NCBI GenBank assembly: GCA_002284615.2
Contig: MU070448.1
Location: 10,031-51,232, forward strand
Length of the DNA stretch: 41,202 nucleotides
From: Dunaliella salina
Lineage: Eukaryota > Chlorophyta > Chlorophyceae > Chlamydomonadales > Dunaliellaceae
Reading direction: 5' to 3'
Position numbers and translations under genes: made by a program. Shown here piece after piece: positions 25,027 through 36,066 of this stretch. The notes below the pieces were generated by a model that saw only the letters and a program-made list of their open reading frames with translations, was not told the origin of the DNA and ran no database searches. The stretch's first letter is position 1, and each line of letters starts with the position of its first letter.

Positions 25027-26107
25027 ACCCCCATTGCTTATGTTACTGAGTTGGATGGCATTTTTGGTGTTGTGATTTTTGTTAGAGACTTTACAGCGTG
25101 ATAGTGGAGTTCTTTGGCAGTGTTGTGAGCTTTGTCTTTTGTTAAGCCAAGTTTGCAGAGAGGATCAATAGTGTAGGGATTGAAGATAGTTCCAGCAACT
25201 CCAATGAGTATGGTATGTAGTGTGACTCTGTTATTGCGGTGTGTGCCTCGAAGAGATCTTGTGTATAAGCTTTCAATGATGTGTTTGTGCTGATTTTGTG
25301 CAATGTGGAGAGTTTGTTCGGGTTTGGTGTCAGAACAGAATTTGAGCTCAATGAGGTGGATATCTCTTTCTCTGGGATTTATATCCTGCAGGTGGTGTGT
25401 GGAGTCTCTGCCTTCAAGGGGTAAAACTATAATGCCATCAGGGCGACTGAGCTGTGTGTGTGGTGGTTGTCTGGATGGAAACAGCCATTGTGGAATATGT
25501 CGGTGTACAGTATTCTGAATTTCCATTTCCAGGGAGCGTAGCCTCCCTGTATTATATGCATCTATAGAGACGATGTAAGATCCAAAGTCTCCTTTGCTTA
25601 TTGCTTCACCACAGATGCTGAGTGCTTGATGGTGGCGATTGATGATCATTCTGTTTATCTGTGGGTGAGTGCACCTGAGTAGGGCATGGGAGGTACTATC
25701 AGGTGTACCACAAAGAGGGCAAAGAGAAGGCCCAGGGTGGCCACTGAAGCGTCTGGCATGTTTGCCATTGTAAAGGTGTCTGTTCGATATTTGAGGGCAT
25801 TGGTTTATCCTTTGAGGGTTACAGATTTCGTGTGCCAGAAAGCATTACTAATTTTTGAATTGGCAATGGGGTGGGCATTGGACATCCTTAGCAGGCTCTG
25901 CCAATTTTGGTAGCTATATGTGCTGAGGTTTGCTGTTCCCAATTTGTGCTTTTCATGCATTACTTGTTTCAGTTTGTCCTGGAGGTTTGAAAGGGGTAAG
26001 TGTTCTGTGTGAGAACAATGTGTTGTGACAGATGCAGCAAGCCAATAGAGATGGAAGAAAGGAGTTTCTGCCTGATTGAGTGAGGTGTTAGCTTCATCAG
26101 GTAGCAT
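25027..26107 (-). pseudogene. LINE 3' fragment: zinc knuckle plus PD-(D/E)XK-like nuclease
   Basis: Reading right to left, LSNLQDKLKQVMHEKHKLG is followed by a CCHC knuckle CPLCGTPDSTSHALLRC. Then comes a domain with RPDGIIVLPL and, about 30 residues on, HLIELKFCSDT, and a QHKHIIESL helix. PD...ELK is the layout of a restriction-like endonuclease. The end is VAGTIFNPYTIDPLCKLGLT. An uninterrupted frame of about 203 codons covers the nuclease part. Dualen/RandI LINEs of green algae combine RNase H with such a nuclease, so that is the likely family. The assignment rests on motifs only. Confidence 0.6.
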
Positions 26108-26289
26108 AGCTGCTAGATGGGCAACACTGTCTTACATCCCATGCATGCTCACATGCCAGGTTTCAATAAACTGGAACACCTCCCATTTGACAAACAACAC
26201 GTCTCCAAACACCCTAAAAATCCACACATGATCGTCCAAGAAACAGACTCGGTGCCCAGCCAATCCAGTGCTATTCTAACTCTCAAAAA

Positions 26290-27930
26290 TTGCTGATTGG
26301 AGGACACGGGCATACACACATGGCAGCTGCCTTGTCCATAACGGTAAGCAAGAAATTGGAGCAGGCCTCTTCTGCCCGTCCACTGACAGCAAGAACTTTG
26401 TAGAACCAAACGGTGCTGAGATTACTAAAACCATCACTAGAGCTGAATTGGCAGCAATTGCTGCTGCCATCATTTCCAAACATGCAGGCATTGCATCAGA
26501 CAGCCTCACCTCTCTTGAACAAATATGTAAATAACTTCTATATCCTGATAAACACCTGAGGCCTAGGCATATCCAACGAGACGTCCTTAAAATGATTTCA
26601 ACTCTCATTAGAGACTTCCATACCAAAATTCGAATTTACAAGGTGAAGTCCCATGCTGGCATCGCTGGAAATGAATGTGCAGATGCTATTGCAAAACATC
26701 AAGCAAAGCAAGCCCAGAACTGCGTGGCAGACACCGAGATTCCTGGTGCAGGTCCTGGTGGAAATCCATTTACAAATATTTCCTGGTTAGCCAAGAAGAA
26801 GAAGAAGAAAGAGTGCATGCTGCAGGCACATCTGCGGGTCCACCACCCGCCCACAAGCTCACCTATTTCCCCAATCTTCAAGATGCCCTCAAATCCCACA
26901 TGCATTCNAAACACAAGCTTGGATATGCCAATGCCAAAACAGGCTACTACTCTTACTATAAAAACTTNNTACCGCAAGNAGATAAAAAAAATCAGCAATG
27001 CCTTCAGAAATATGCCCAACATCTCTGTACCCATNAAGCGTACCATCCTGCAGTACCGCACAGGCACCCTCCACAACCAAAAACATGCAGTACGTTTCAA
27101 AAAGTCAACCGATCCATCTTCCCCCCCTCCCAGGCTGCCATCATTTGGACAGCGCACTACACATGCTCTCAGGCTGCTAAAACCATATCATCTCCAGCAT
27201 GAAAACTGAACGCCATAACTTTGCACGCAGAATGATTACGAAAGCCCTCAGCAAATGCCCTGTAGGGGCAGGCCTGGTCTACACATGCAAAGGAATTGAT
27301 TTTAAGCTTGCTCAACACAACCTCCAACTCCCTGCACATGCCTCAAACAGAATTTCACCTGCTTACTTCTTCCATCGTAACCTTCCAAAGAGGAAAAGAC
27401 TCAACTCCAGTCAACCAGATGCTGTTTTGATCACCCCTTTTAATGCCAAACATACTTCTAATGATGTTTCTCCTACCCATTCCCATCACACTCTGCGCAG
27501 CTCCTCACAGAGACCACCATAGCTAGCCGCATGAGGCAACCCCATGAACTTCATGCAAATGAGCGCCATGTGCACCTAACCTAATAGAAATCAAGTTCTG
27601 TGAAGACACAAGGCCAGAGCATCAGTTGAATGCGGCAAAGCAGCAGCACGCAGAGCTTTGTAAACTTATTAATGCTAAAGCTGTTACAATTCACCCTATT
27701 CTCCTGGGTGTAGGCGGAATTATTAACACTGAGCATACCCTGAAACAATTTAAATAACTAGGATTGGATCACCAGCGTGCCACAAAGCTTGCTCAACAAC
27801 TTCATGCCCATTCTGTTCAGCATGCCCACACACTAGTCACCACACGCTGGGCTATCAAAAACAAGAATACTCCCCACAGCCAGGTTCTAGAGCCAGGTGC
27901 TTCTAGTAACCCTCAAGATCCACATTAGCA
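26290..27930 (+). pseudogene. LINE 3' fragment: RNase H, zinc knuckle, PD-(D/E)XK-like nuclease
   Basis: This is the same family as the minus-strand copy next door, in the opposite orientation. An RNase H domain comes first (26296-26720): GAGLFCPSTDSKN, RAELAAI, IASDSL and KSHAGIAGNECADAIAK. The first catalytic Asp of the usual TDGS appears as THGS, and a TAA interrupts after EQICK. FPNLQDALKSHMH-KHKLG, a degraded knuckle (DSALHMLSGC), QPDAVLITPF and IEIKFCEDTRPEHQL (27.59 kb) follow, then VGGIINTEHTLKQFK. Several N bases and frameshifts are present. The element is dead. Confidence 0.65.
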
Positions 27931-28003
27931 CTCTCCTTTTCATACCTTGTGGTGGAGGGGGCACACGGCTCTTTTTTGAGCCTATGTGTCTCCTCTTCCT
28001 TAA

Positions 28004-28102
28004 TTGATAAAGGGAGAGTTTCTCTGCCTACGTAGTTTTTCCTTTTTGGCTGGAGGGGCCTGCTGGGCCCAGCACACCCCCTGCCCACCGCCACAGCAGC
28101 AT

Positions 28103-28133
<31 letters not shown>

Positions 28134-28909
28134 GGCCCCACACACTGCCTCCCCTGGCCCAAGCACTGAGCGGCCCTCTTCTCCACCAGAGGCTTCCATG
28201 CTGTCCCCCCTCACCAGGCCGCGCAACCCAGGCAGCGGGGACACCTCCACTAAAACAAAGCGCACGCAGCCTGCGGGCCCACGCCGCCCTTTCTCGCCCA
28301 CAAGGAGCACCCCTCTTGCTGCTGCCCAACCCATGGCCCCCCCGCCCGAAGCCCCCATCGCCCCTCCCCCTTCCCCTCCTCCCCCTCTGTCGTTCTCTGA
28401 GCTACCCGCGGGAGTCGGCCGACTCTGCTGGTGCCTCCTCCATCCCCAGCTCTGCTGCTGCTTCGCCCCCTTTCTCTCCCCGCCACTTAAACCACCGCCC
28501 TATCCCTCAGCATGTAATGGCTGCTGCTGCTGCTGCTCCCCATGCCAGCTCTGGCCATGCTGCGCGCGCTCCCCCCCGCTCTGGCCCTGCTGATGCCTCC
28601 TCCTCATCCCGTGCCCACCAGCCCACATACGCGGATGCGGCCTCCTCTGGGCCACGCCAAGCTTCGTCCTCTGCTGGAGCCCGCCCCCCTGGCGGCACTG
28701 ATGCTGTGGATGCTGAGGACTCTCAGCCGTCAAAGGCCATGGTCCAAAGAACTGGCAGGAGGCGAGGAGTAGTGTACACCGGCACCCTCGTGGCAACAGT
28801 GGTGTGTTTGCTCGCAGGGGTGTGTGTTCCGGTGGTGGGAACAACAATGGTGCTCAATCGGGGGTTGACCTTCAGCCAGAATGTGGGCAACTCAAGCTGC
28901 TTGTGCTGA
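28004..28909 (+). pseudogene. ORF1-like low-complexity region of the LINE
   Basis: An open frame of 301 codons has a poly-Gln run (CAG repeats at 28097-28132) followed by Pro-, Ser- and Ala-rich sequence and QRTGRRRGVV. Such low-complexity leaders are common before the endonuclease in LINEs. No nucleic-acid-binding motif is visible. The endonuclease continues in another frame from about 28860. Confidence 0.5.
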
Positions 28910-29730
28910 ACATCAATGGCATTCCTGACCCTGATGCTGCACCAGAGATTGCCCTGAGCAAAACCATGGCATTTCAGAAGCTCATTAGGAATCATGCCAT
29001 TGTTGTTCTCACGGAGACTCGGACAAACGCTGTGGATAGGCTCATGTCTGGTCTGCATGACACGCATCGGCTCATACATGCCATGCACATTGCACCAGGA
29101 GATGTTGGTAAACCGGGCTTTGGGGTGGCTGTGCTTGCAGCAGTTCAGTGTGCTGATTTTTCGCACCTGGACTCGTAGCGCTTGCAATGCATTTGGGTAC
29201 GTTGTGATAAACGGTTGTTTGGGTTCCAGGGGGATGTCATGTTAGGGGCGGTGTACATCAACCCTGTTAGCCAGCGTTTTCCTGTGCAAGCTGTGACTGA
29301 CTCTTTCTCTTCTCTCCTCGATGAGGTTGCGCGTGTCACACAGGTCTGCCCTCATGTATTGCTGTGTGGCGATCTGAACGCCAAGGTTGGCAGGATGTGA
29401 GAGGTCACACACATTCATGGTGGACTTCTGATGGCGCCCCCTGCCCTGCACCACGCACGTAGGTGTAAGTTTCCTGCTATAATGCTGCTGGCAGATGATT
29501 GGTGCAACTCGCAAGCACTTGTGAGTTGTTGCTGGGCACGGGCAGGGTGCGGGGGGATGACTGTCAGCATACTTGTTTGGGGCATGATGCTGGAGTGGAA
29601 GGGAGCAGACCTGACTATATTTTGATGTCTGACAAGGTCTTTGGGATTGCTGACTATGTGCAAATCACTGAGGATCGCGCCATTAGCGATCACTCTCCTA
29701 TAAGCATGACTTTTCAGATTCCTGTGGCTA
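28860..29730 (+). pseudogene. LINE APE-type endonuclease domain
   Basis: Nicks target DNA to prime reverse transcription. Key motifs appear in order across several frames: LKLLVLNINGIPD (Asn), VVLTETRT (catalytic Glu), GAVYINPVSQRFPVQ, VLLCGDLNAKVG (Asp and Asn), PDYILMSDKVFGIADYV and RAISDHSPISM (Asp-His pair). Stops after FSHLDS and GRM, and a lost segment before the PDYI motif, break the domain. Confidence 0.8.
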
Positions 29731-30074
29731 GTTTGGAGGGTGCAGACTGGGGAATGCAAGCTGAGCATGTGTGTAAGCTTGGGGGCTGTGGTAGTAGATT
29801 GTCATTGAAGTGGCGGCCTGAGCTTGCTAAGGCTTATGCGGATGCTGTTGTCAGGAACAATGAGATGCAAGCTCAGTTTGAGCAAGCCATTGCAAAGGAG
29901 AACCCTGTGTCTGCATGTGAGACGGCCTGTTTCTGCTTGCGTTCAATGATTGTACACGCTGCTGGGGATGTAGGCATGGCTGGGCTAGTTAGCGTCTGTG
30001 GGCCTTAACGTGCCAGCTGGAGGGGCACTCACAGCCCTCCCTGGTTTGATGCAGCTTGTAGAGAGAAGGGTCGT

Positions 30075-31471
30075 GTGTTCATGGAGGCTCTTCGAATGGG
30101 TCAGCCTTTACATGCGTGTGAGTTTGTGCGGAGGCAGTACAGAATACAAGTCCGGTGGTCAAAGCGTGCATACACGCAGAGACAGAGGGATGTGTTCTTA
30201 GGGAGGCTCTCCAATAAAGATCCTGATGTGCATGCACTGCTGAGACGGTCTAAGCTTTCTCAGACCACACCTGTGGCACAATCTGTATGGAATTGGTACG
30301 TAAAGGAGCACTTTCGGTCTCGTAAGGCGGCTCAGTCGGTTCGTGGGGGGGTGGCTCTATCTGCAAGAGACATGGCTTCCTTTGGGCCGTGGGCGTGACG
30401 TTGGGGCTCTTCTGAGACAGAGTGCACAAAATAATTGGATGCCTGAGCCGGATGCGGTTGTTGTGCCTTCTGAGGAGGAAATGCAAGGGGTGGTAGCTGA
30501 GCAGATTGGAAAAATGAACGGGCGTGCCTCTCCTGGGTTTGATTGTATAGCTGCACCTTTTATCAAATATGCGACTGTGGTGCGCCTGCGGGCCAATGGC
30601 CGGGGCACTGAGAGGGTGATTGTGTTGGTGCCATACATTGCCCGGCTTTTCAAGCTTTCCTATGACAAGGCTCGCATCCCTGATTGTTGGAAGAAGGCTA
30701 AGCTGACCCCCTTGTACAAAAAGGGACCCCTCCTTGAACATAATAACTATCGCATGTTGGCTGTCAGTGGAACAATGTACCGCTTGCACGCTAATGTGAT
30801 TCGTTCTCTTGCTACGGACTGGTGCGTAGCCTCAAACAAGATCCCAGACACAGTTTGGCTTATACCCTGGAAGGAACACCCTCCAGCCCATGTACTTTTT
30901 AAGGCACCTACAGCATGCTGCAAGCACAATAAAGCCTGGGCAATCTAATCGGCTACACACTGCATTCATTGACTTTAAGCAAGCCTACGATACCATCCCT
31001 AGGCAGGCACTCTGGCAGCACCTGCAGCGCACACGCATCATGCCCACTCCTCTCTTGTCCATCATTACAACTATGTACGATGCTGACGAGTATATTTTGA
31101 GGGATGGACAGAAGACTGCTTGGGTGAACCCTAACACAGGTGTAAAGCAGGGGTGCCCCTTATCCCCTCTGCTTTTTTCTCTGTATGTGAATGACATTGA
31201 CGAAATTGCGGAAAGGGTGCAAGGTGCTGTCACGGGTACAGGTGAGTTCCATGTGACGCACATGTTGTACGCTGATGACTTGACTCTGATGGCCAATGAT
31301 CCTCATGCTTTGCAGGCCATGCTGAACCGCTTGCATACGTATGCTCAGCGGAAGCACTTAATTATCAACACAGCTAAGTCTGAAGTAGTTCACTTCAATT
31401 CCTTAAGGTCAGATCTACCTGTGTTTCATGTTGGGGGGGTGCCACTGGCACACAAGGAGTCTTTTAAGTAC
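30075..31471 (+). pseudogene. LINE reverse transcriptase domain
   Basis: Copies LINE RNA at the nicked target. The fingers include ASPGFDCIAAPF and CWKKAKLTPLYKKGP, with NNYRMLAVSGTMYRLHANVI. Motif A is FIDFKQAYDTIPR, motif B is GVKQGCPLSPLLFSLYVNDI, and motif C is HMLYADDLTLMAN, so all three catalytic aspartates are present. A frameshift at about 30860-30890 separates the fingers from motif A. The thumb is cut after SFKY by the element at 31472. Confidence 0.9.
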
Positions 31472-32777
31472 GTCAAAAAGTTTTGTTTCTCTGAACCTGC
31501 TCTGATTCAAAGGGATGACCCCTGAGAGGCTCTGATTTGGCCACACAGGAGGTGTCTGATTTAGACAAATACTCAGACCCCGATCAGACCCTTTTCCCTC
31601 TGATCCAGATCCAATAATTCCTAGCCTGACATTACTGATTCAGACCCTCATCAAACCCACGAATCTGTTGAAAGTTCAATTCAAGTATGAATACATATAC
31701 ATTTATCTGTACATAGTGAGCTCCTTCATAGGCTGTGCATGTGCAGGACAAGCCGCACTGCCTGCAAAAGGCCTTGCAACATGTTTCCCCACCATCAACA
31801 GTGGCAGGTGCAAAAACAAACCACCTTTTGCACCACAGACTTAGCAACCTCTGAATCAGAGCCACTTCAGAAGGTAGTTCTGAAACAGATGGGTGTTCTT
31901 CATCCGAACTTTTTATGGGAATCTAGATGAATTGGAATGATTCTGAAAAAATGGACTCTGATTTACAGGCAATTCAGACATTGTGTGAGAAGGCAGTTGG
32001 GGCAAAGTTTGAATCAGACAACTGTGATCCACTACTCTGATCCAGACCTCTTCAGAGCCCTTTTCGTCTGGTCCCATCCAAGGCAGGTGTCTGATTCAGA
32101 CTACCCTGTTCAGATCCCTTTTGCTCTGATTCATATCTTTTGATCCCTGGCTATCCCGGACTGCTGGGTCACTGAATGTATCTGATTCAGACCCTGTTCA
32201 GAGCCCTTTTCATCTGATTCCCACCAAGACAGGTGTCTGATTCAGACTACTAGCCAGATCCCAATCAGACCCTTTTTCCTCTGATTCAGGCCCTCTGATC
32301 CTTAGCCATATTTGACTGTTCAGTCGCACAATGTCTCTGATTCAGACCCTCTTCAAAGCCTTTCTGGTCTGCTCAGCTCTCATTCAGACCCCCTCCAGAG
32401 TTTTTTCCTTCTTTTTTCATGATAAGAAAGGTGTCCAGTTTAGACTTACTCTGATTCAGGGCGCCTTCAGAGGGTCCATCACAAGGCAGATGGGAACTTT
32501 GATGAATTTGTCTGACTCTGAGAAGTCGAACACTGATTCAGAGGCAGTTCAGACATTGTGTGAATAGGCAGATGTGGCCAAGTTAACGTCAGTCTGAATC
32601 AGACCAGCTTGATTCTGAACCAGACCATCATCAGAGGCTCTTCGTGATGCTATATAGCGGCAGCCTCTGAATCATACCACCTTCTCTCTGATTCAGAGGC
32701 CAATCAGAGGCGCCTTCTGAATCAGACCCTCTTCAGACCAAATCAGACCTGAAATCAGAGAAACCAAAACTTTCCGA
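31472..32777. mobile_element. 1.3-kb non-autonomous element with terminal inverted repeats, inserted in the LINE
   Basis: The left end GTCAAAAAGTTTTGTTTCTC and the right end (reverse complement) GTCGGAAAGTTTTGGTTTCT match over about 23 bp, extending to TCTGA on both sides. GTAC flanks both sides (31468-31471 and 32778-32781), like a target-site duplication. Removing the element and one GTAC joins SFKY to PGMMFHKRM in frame. The interior is packed with TCTGATTCAGACC-type motifs, in the opposite orientation toward the right end. No transposase frame is present. Confidence 0.8.
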
Positions 32778-32781
32778 CGTA

Positions 32782-34026
32782 CCCCGGCATGATGTTTCAC
32801 AAACGCATGAGCATGACTAAATCCTCAGAGCATGCTACTGGTCCATTCGTGGCGTGTGCTTTCCGGGTCCGTCAATTTGTTCGTGAGCACTCTCTGGCAA
32901 ATAGGCCATATGTCTCTCTGTGGCTTGGGAAGACATATGTGGTTCCGGCTGGATTGTATGCAGGGCAGGTGTGGGGAACTGAGTACATTAAAGAGGGCAA
33001 GGAGTTTGCGAGTGACGTGCAAGTGCGGCACATGAGTTATCTAAAAAGCACGCTGGGCATTAAGCGTACCACTCCAAACTGGGCTGTTCTGCGGGAGTGT
33101 GGTCATGAGCCGCTCCAGTTTTACTGGTTCAGGTCTGTTGTTAAAATGTATAATAGCATGCTCAGGTCCAACAGCGAGACGCTGAGAAGAGTGCTGAAAG
33201 CGGATCTGAACATTCATTCTCGTGAGCCTTCTTGCTGGACTGCTCAAGTTATAGCTGCCTTTCAAGGCTTGCGGCGCTGTGATTCCTTTGTTGAAGCTGT
33301 GCAGCAGGGTACTCCTATTCCTATTCAAGAATTCACTGCTGACCTCAGGCACAGGTTGCGGGCAGTGTGGAGAGATGTTGAGGGAGTCAACCCACGGGAG
33401 ACTTACAGTAAATTGGCAACCTATCAAACTTTGTTTGCAGTGCCTTTTGACCACAATGTGCGTGCTCCAGCCCGCTTACCAAGACACATGCATTTGGATC
33501 TGTCTCAACATGTCGTAAGGAATGTTAGCCGTTTCAGACTTAGGGCACACAGGCTGAAGGTAGAGACAGCGGCTCAGGATTCTCTCGTGTGTGATTGCTG
33601 CTCTAGTGCTGAGATTCAGGATGAAGTCCATGCCTTTTTGACGTGCAGAAACGCAACTGTTTGTGATTTGAGGAGAAAGTATGCTTACCTGTTCAACTGC
33701 TTCTCAGGTGTTTTTTCAATGGAACAACCTTATTTACAGCAAGTTAGTGTCCAGGCTGTGCAGGATTTCCTCTTGCAACACAACAACAAGCTTTATTTGT
33801 TTATTTCTGAGCTTATGGATATTATGTTGGCTGGCGAGGACCAGTCACAGGCCGATCAGTCAAACAATCTGGCTGAAGGTCCCCAAATGCAAATCCAAAT
33901 CCAAATCTTGCAACACATAAACAAGCTTTATTTGTTTATTTCTGAGCTTATGGATATTATGTTGGCTGGCGAGGACCAGTCACAGGCCGATCAGTCGAAC
34001 AATCTGGCTGAAGGTCCCCAAATGTA
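32782..34026 (+). pseudogene. LINE ORF2 C-terminal region
   Basis: A 412-codon open frame from 32789 continues the reverse transcriptase thumb (MFHKRMSMTKSSEHATGPFV, LANRPYVSLWLGKTYVVPAG). It holds a possible CCHC-like knuckle CDCCSSAEIQDEVHAFLTC near 33588-33644 and then LRRKYAYLFNCF. The last 45 codons are present twice because of a 135-bp tandem duplication. This is the longest intact stretch of the element and the reference for the scattered 3' fragments. Confidence 0.8.
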
Positions 34027-34041
34027 AATTTAAATCTTAAA
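33772..34041 (+). repeat. 135-bp tandem duplication of the LINE 3' end
   Basis: CTTGCAACACA-AAACAAGCTTTATTTG begins at 33772 and again at 33907, followed by near-identical DNA through CTGGCTGAAGGTCCCCAAATG. Because 135 is a multiple of three, the frame stays open across both copies. Confidence 0.93.
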
Positions 34042-34045
34042 AAAA

Positions 34046-34600
34046 TCATGCCTTTCTCAGCCAAAAAGGAGATATAGGCGGCATGAATGTACACGCAAAT
34101 TGACCAGTCAAATAATAGTTATCAATAATACAGGCAGGTAGTTTTTAATGGGTACCGAAAACGATTGGCTTCGCTGCCAAACTCGAGATTCAATGTACAG
34201 AAGAAGAAGAAATGAAGGTGGGATACAAAAATGATGTGCCCGACCCCATTTCTGGCGTCATTTTTGTCACAAGCCACAATGGCAACTGCAAAGCAAGGGC
34301 AGTGGAGCATCAATTGGATTTTTGTGCCGTTTACACTGGAGCATCAATGCACAACCAATCTGCAAGCCCCTCAACCCACCCTACCGTCCGAGCGAGCCCG
34401 CGAAAACACATGAGGTCAAAAGCCAGAGACAGGACAAGGCATCCATCCCTGAATGAGAGCACTGAAGGGGAAGTTGCCTCAGGCTGTTGATGTAGGCTGT
34501 GGTTGCTCCTTTGATCCCTCCTGTGACGTAAGCAGTCCCCCAGATGCCTTCAAATCACATGCAGGCTAACAGTGCTTTCCACTTTTCTTTACCTCCCAGA
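34046..34600. other. Short unassigned stretch between LINE fragments
   Basis: Nothing recognisable was found. A 92-codon frame overlaps other frames and has no motif. Confidence 0.45.
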
Positions 34601-34873
34601 CTCAGCACCTTCATCCTTTCTGCAAAATGGCAAGCACAATGTGTGCATCTCTCAGACAGCTAAGGAGACACTACGTGGGGAGAGCAGACGTCAAAACTTG
34701 AGCACAATTCAAACAATGTGCTTGTATATACGAGTTGACTGTTGGCTTCTCTCGGTAACATTTCAAGCACCTCTAAACACACACAACAGCTTCATCTCTG
34801 AGCTTATGGATTTCTTTCACCACACCGAGCAGCCAAACTTTCTGGCTGAAGGTTATGTTCCCTTGTAAACCTA
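34600..34873 (+). mobile_element. LINE 3'-terminal fragment downstream of COX17
   Basis: SFISELMDFFHHTEQPNFLA and EGYVPL then stop match the LINE C-terminus (ISELMDIML, QSNNLAEG). It is 5'-truncated. It ends about 190 bp from the COX17 stop codon and is oriented toward it. Confidence 0.7.
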
Positions 34874-35064
34874 AACACATACAAGGAATGAGCCGCTCAG
34901 CAAAGTCGATGACCATATGCGAGCACATGAGGCTGTCCTGGATGCATTCACGCACTTTTAGACGATTCGAGCTTCCTGCCATGCAAATTCCATTTCGTGA
35001 CTTGTTTGACATGCCACAAGATACAGCACATTTGAGGGACTTACCTGTACAAAATTAGGCATTA

Positions 35065-35862
35065 TCAAACGTTGAATCCCTCGACTCGCAAGCAAGCCTT
35101 GTGCGCTTCTATTAAAGACTGGCAGTAAGGGTGCTCCTCCCCTGCGATGCATCATTGCCGAAGGCATTATCGCCATCCACTTTCCATTGGAATGGAGAAG
35201 TATAACCATGCAGCCTCCCTCAAACAAGCACCTGAGTGGTTTGTATGCAGGTGCCTTGACCTGTGCAAGTCCCTGTGCGCGCGCACACATTTACACACAT
35301 GCATACATGCGTACAAACACATACACACACATGCATGCACCATATATTTGTACCGAAGGCAACCACTCTGAGGAGAGGCCTTTATGCTTTGGTTACAGTC
35401 AAACAAACAAGCATGAGGGCAAGCCAGCTCAGGACGGAAGTATGCTCCATCACGCACATATTGATTCAAAAAAGAATATACAAAGAAACCCTGGGCCCAT
35501 GGAAGAGGGCATTTTTAAACCTGACATGCATGGGAGTCCATCCACCTGAGAGCCTATTAGTTGGACAAGTAATACACCCCTTTGAGTGGGCCCAGCTTGA
35601 GCAAACACACCTCTCTCAGCTATACATGTGTCCCTGAGTTTCTGCAAGAGGGCGGAGACAAGAGGGGGTTTTGTTTCAACAAATGCTGTAAGCACATCTG
35701 TGGTAATCTGCACAACAAACTACAAACTGTGGCGAGCGCATGCACCTTGGTGTCTGGGCAGGAACAGCAGATTTTCTTGGGCTTCCCATCAGGTCCCATA
35801 GGAGCTGCAGGGGTGCTCTGGGGCTTGCTCTCTCCTTGTGGCTTACTCTCTCCCTGTCCCAT
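35065..35862 (-). CDS. COX17: COX17 cytochrome c oxidase copper chaperone
   Basis: Carries Cu(I) in the mitochondrial intermembrane space to SCO1 and COX11 for cytochrome c oxidase assembly. Three exons: 35862-35746, 35641-35611 and 35141-35065. They join in phases 0 and 1 to give 74 residues, a normal length. Donors are GTGCAT and GTGTGT; acceptors end in GCAG. The copper site CCSC is at residues 32-35. Twin Cx9C motifs are exact: C35/C45 and C56/C66. The C-terminus is SLIEAHKACLRVEGFNV. The N-terminus is Ser/Gln/Pro-rich with two GESKPQ repeats and has no presequence, as expected for a Mia40 substrate. The start is the ATG before GQGESK; the frame is also open further upstream, so a longer form cannot be excluded. 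It is divergent from the pyruvate kinase gene. Confidence 0.94.
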
Positions 35863-36066
35863 ATTTTGTGTGTTACGTGCAGCACGAGTATCAAGCGAGG
35901 AATTTGAAAAAAATTCTAACTGTTTTTTTGTGGTGTCGTAAAGTAGAAACCTGTCAATGCCCGTGGAAAAACCCAATTCCCAAGGTGCTGTTGGAGCTTG
36001 CCCATCACATTAAAGTTTTATTTCATTTCGTTTTCAGGTTCACTGTAGCAACGCAACCAAGGAAAA
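35863..36066. promoter_or_regulatory. Shared promoter region of COX17 and the pyruvate kinase gene
   Basis: 204 bp separate the two divergent start codons. A pyrimidine-rich tract ending in TTTTCAG (about 36031-36037) resembles a 3' splice site, so the pyruvate kinase 5' UTR may contain an intron. The role is inferred from position. Confidence 0.55.

Larger units (their letters stand above)
27930..34045 (+). mobile_element. Long LINE (APE endonuclease plus reverse transcriptase), frame-damaged and interrupted
   Basis: In order: a Pro/Ser/Ala-rich ORF1-like region, an APE-type endonuclease, reverse transcriptase, a foreign insertion (31472-32777), and a C-terminal region with a zinc knuckle. 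It ends in CTGGCTGAAGG, stop codons and a short A-run near 34039. The start is placed at the first ORF1-like DNA after the neighbouring LINE fragment ends; the true 5' end is uncertain. Frameshifts and stops between domains show it is inactive. Related 3' fragments occur at 1.05, 1.8-2.8, 22.6-23.1 and 34.8 kb. Confidence 0.8.

Noticed and set aside
28004..28909. A stand-alone host gene encoding a poly-Gln/Pro-rich protein
   Set aside because: It leads directly into the LINE endonuclease and is low complexity throughout; an ORF1-like role is simpler.
34880..34990. Minus-strand VRECIQDSLMC-like frame as the missing COX17 exon
   Set aside because: It resembles the RDECI region but has the wrong Cys spacing and phase. 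Exons at 35641-35611 and 35141-35065 give exact twin Cx9C motifs and a stop codon.
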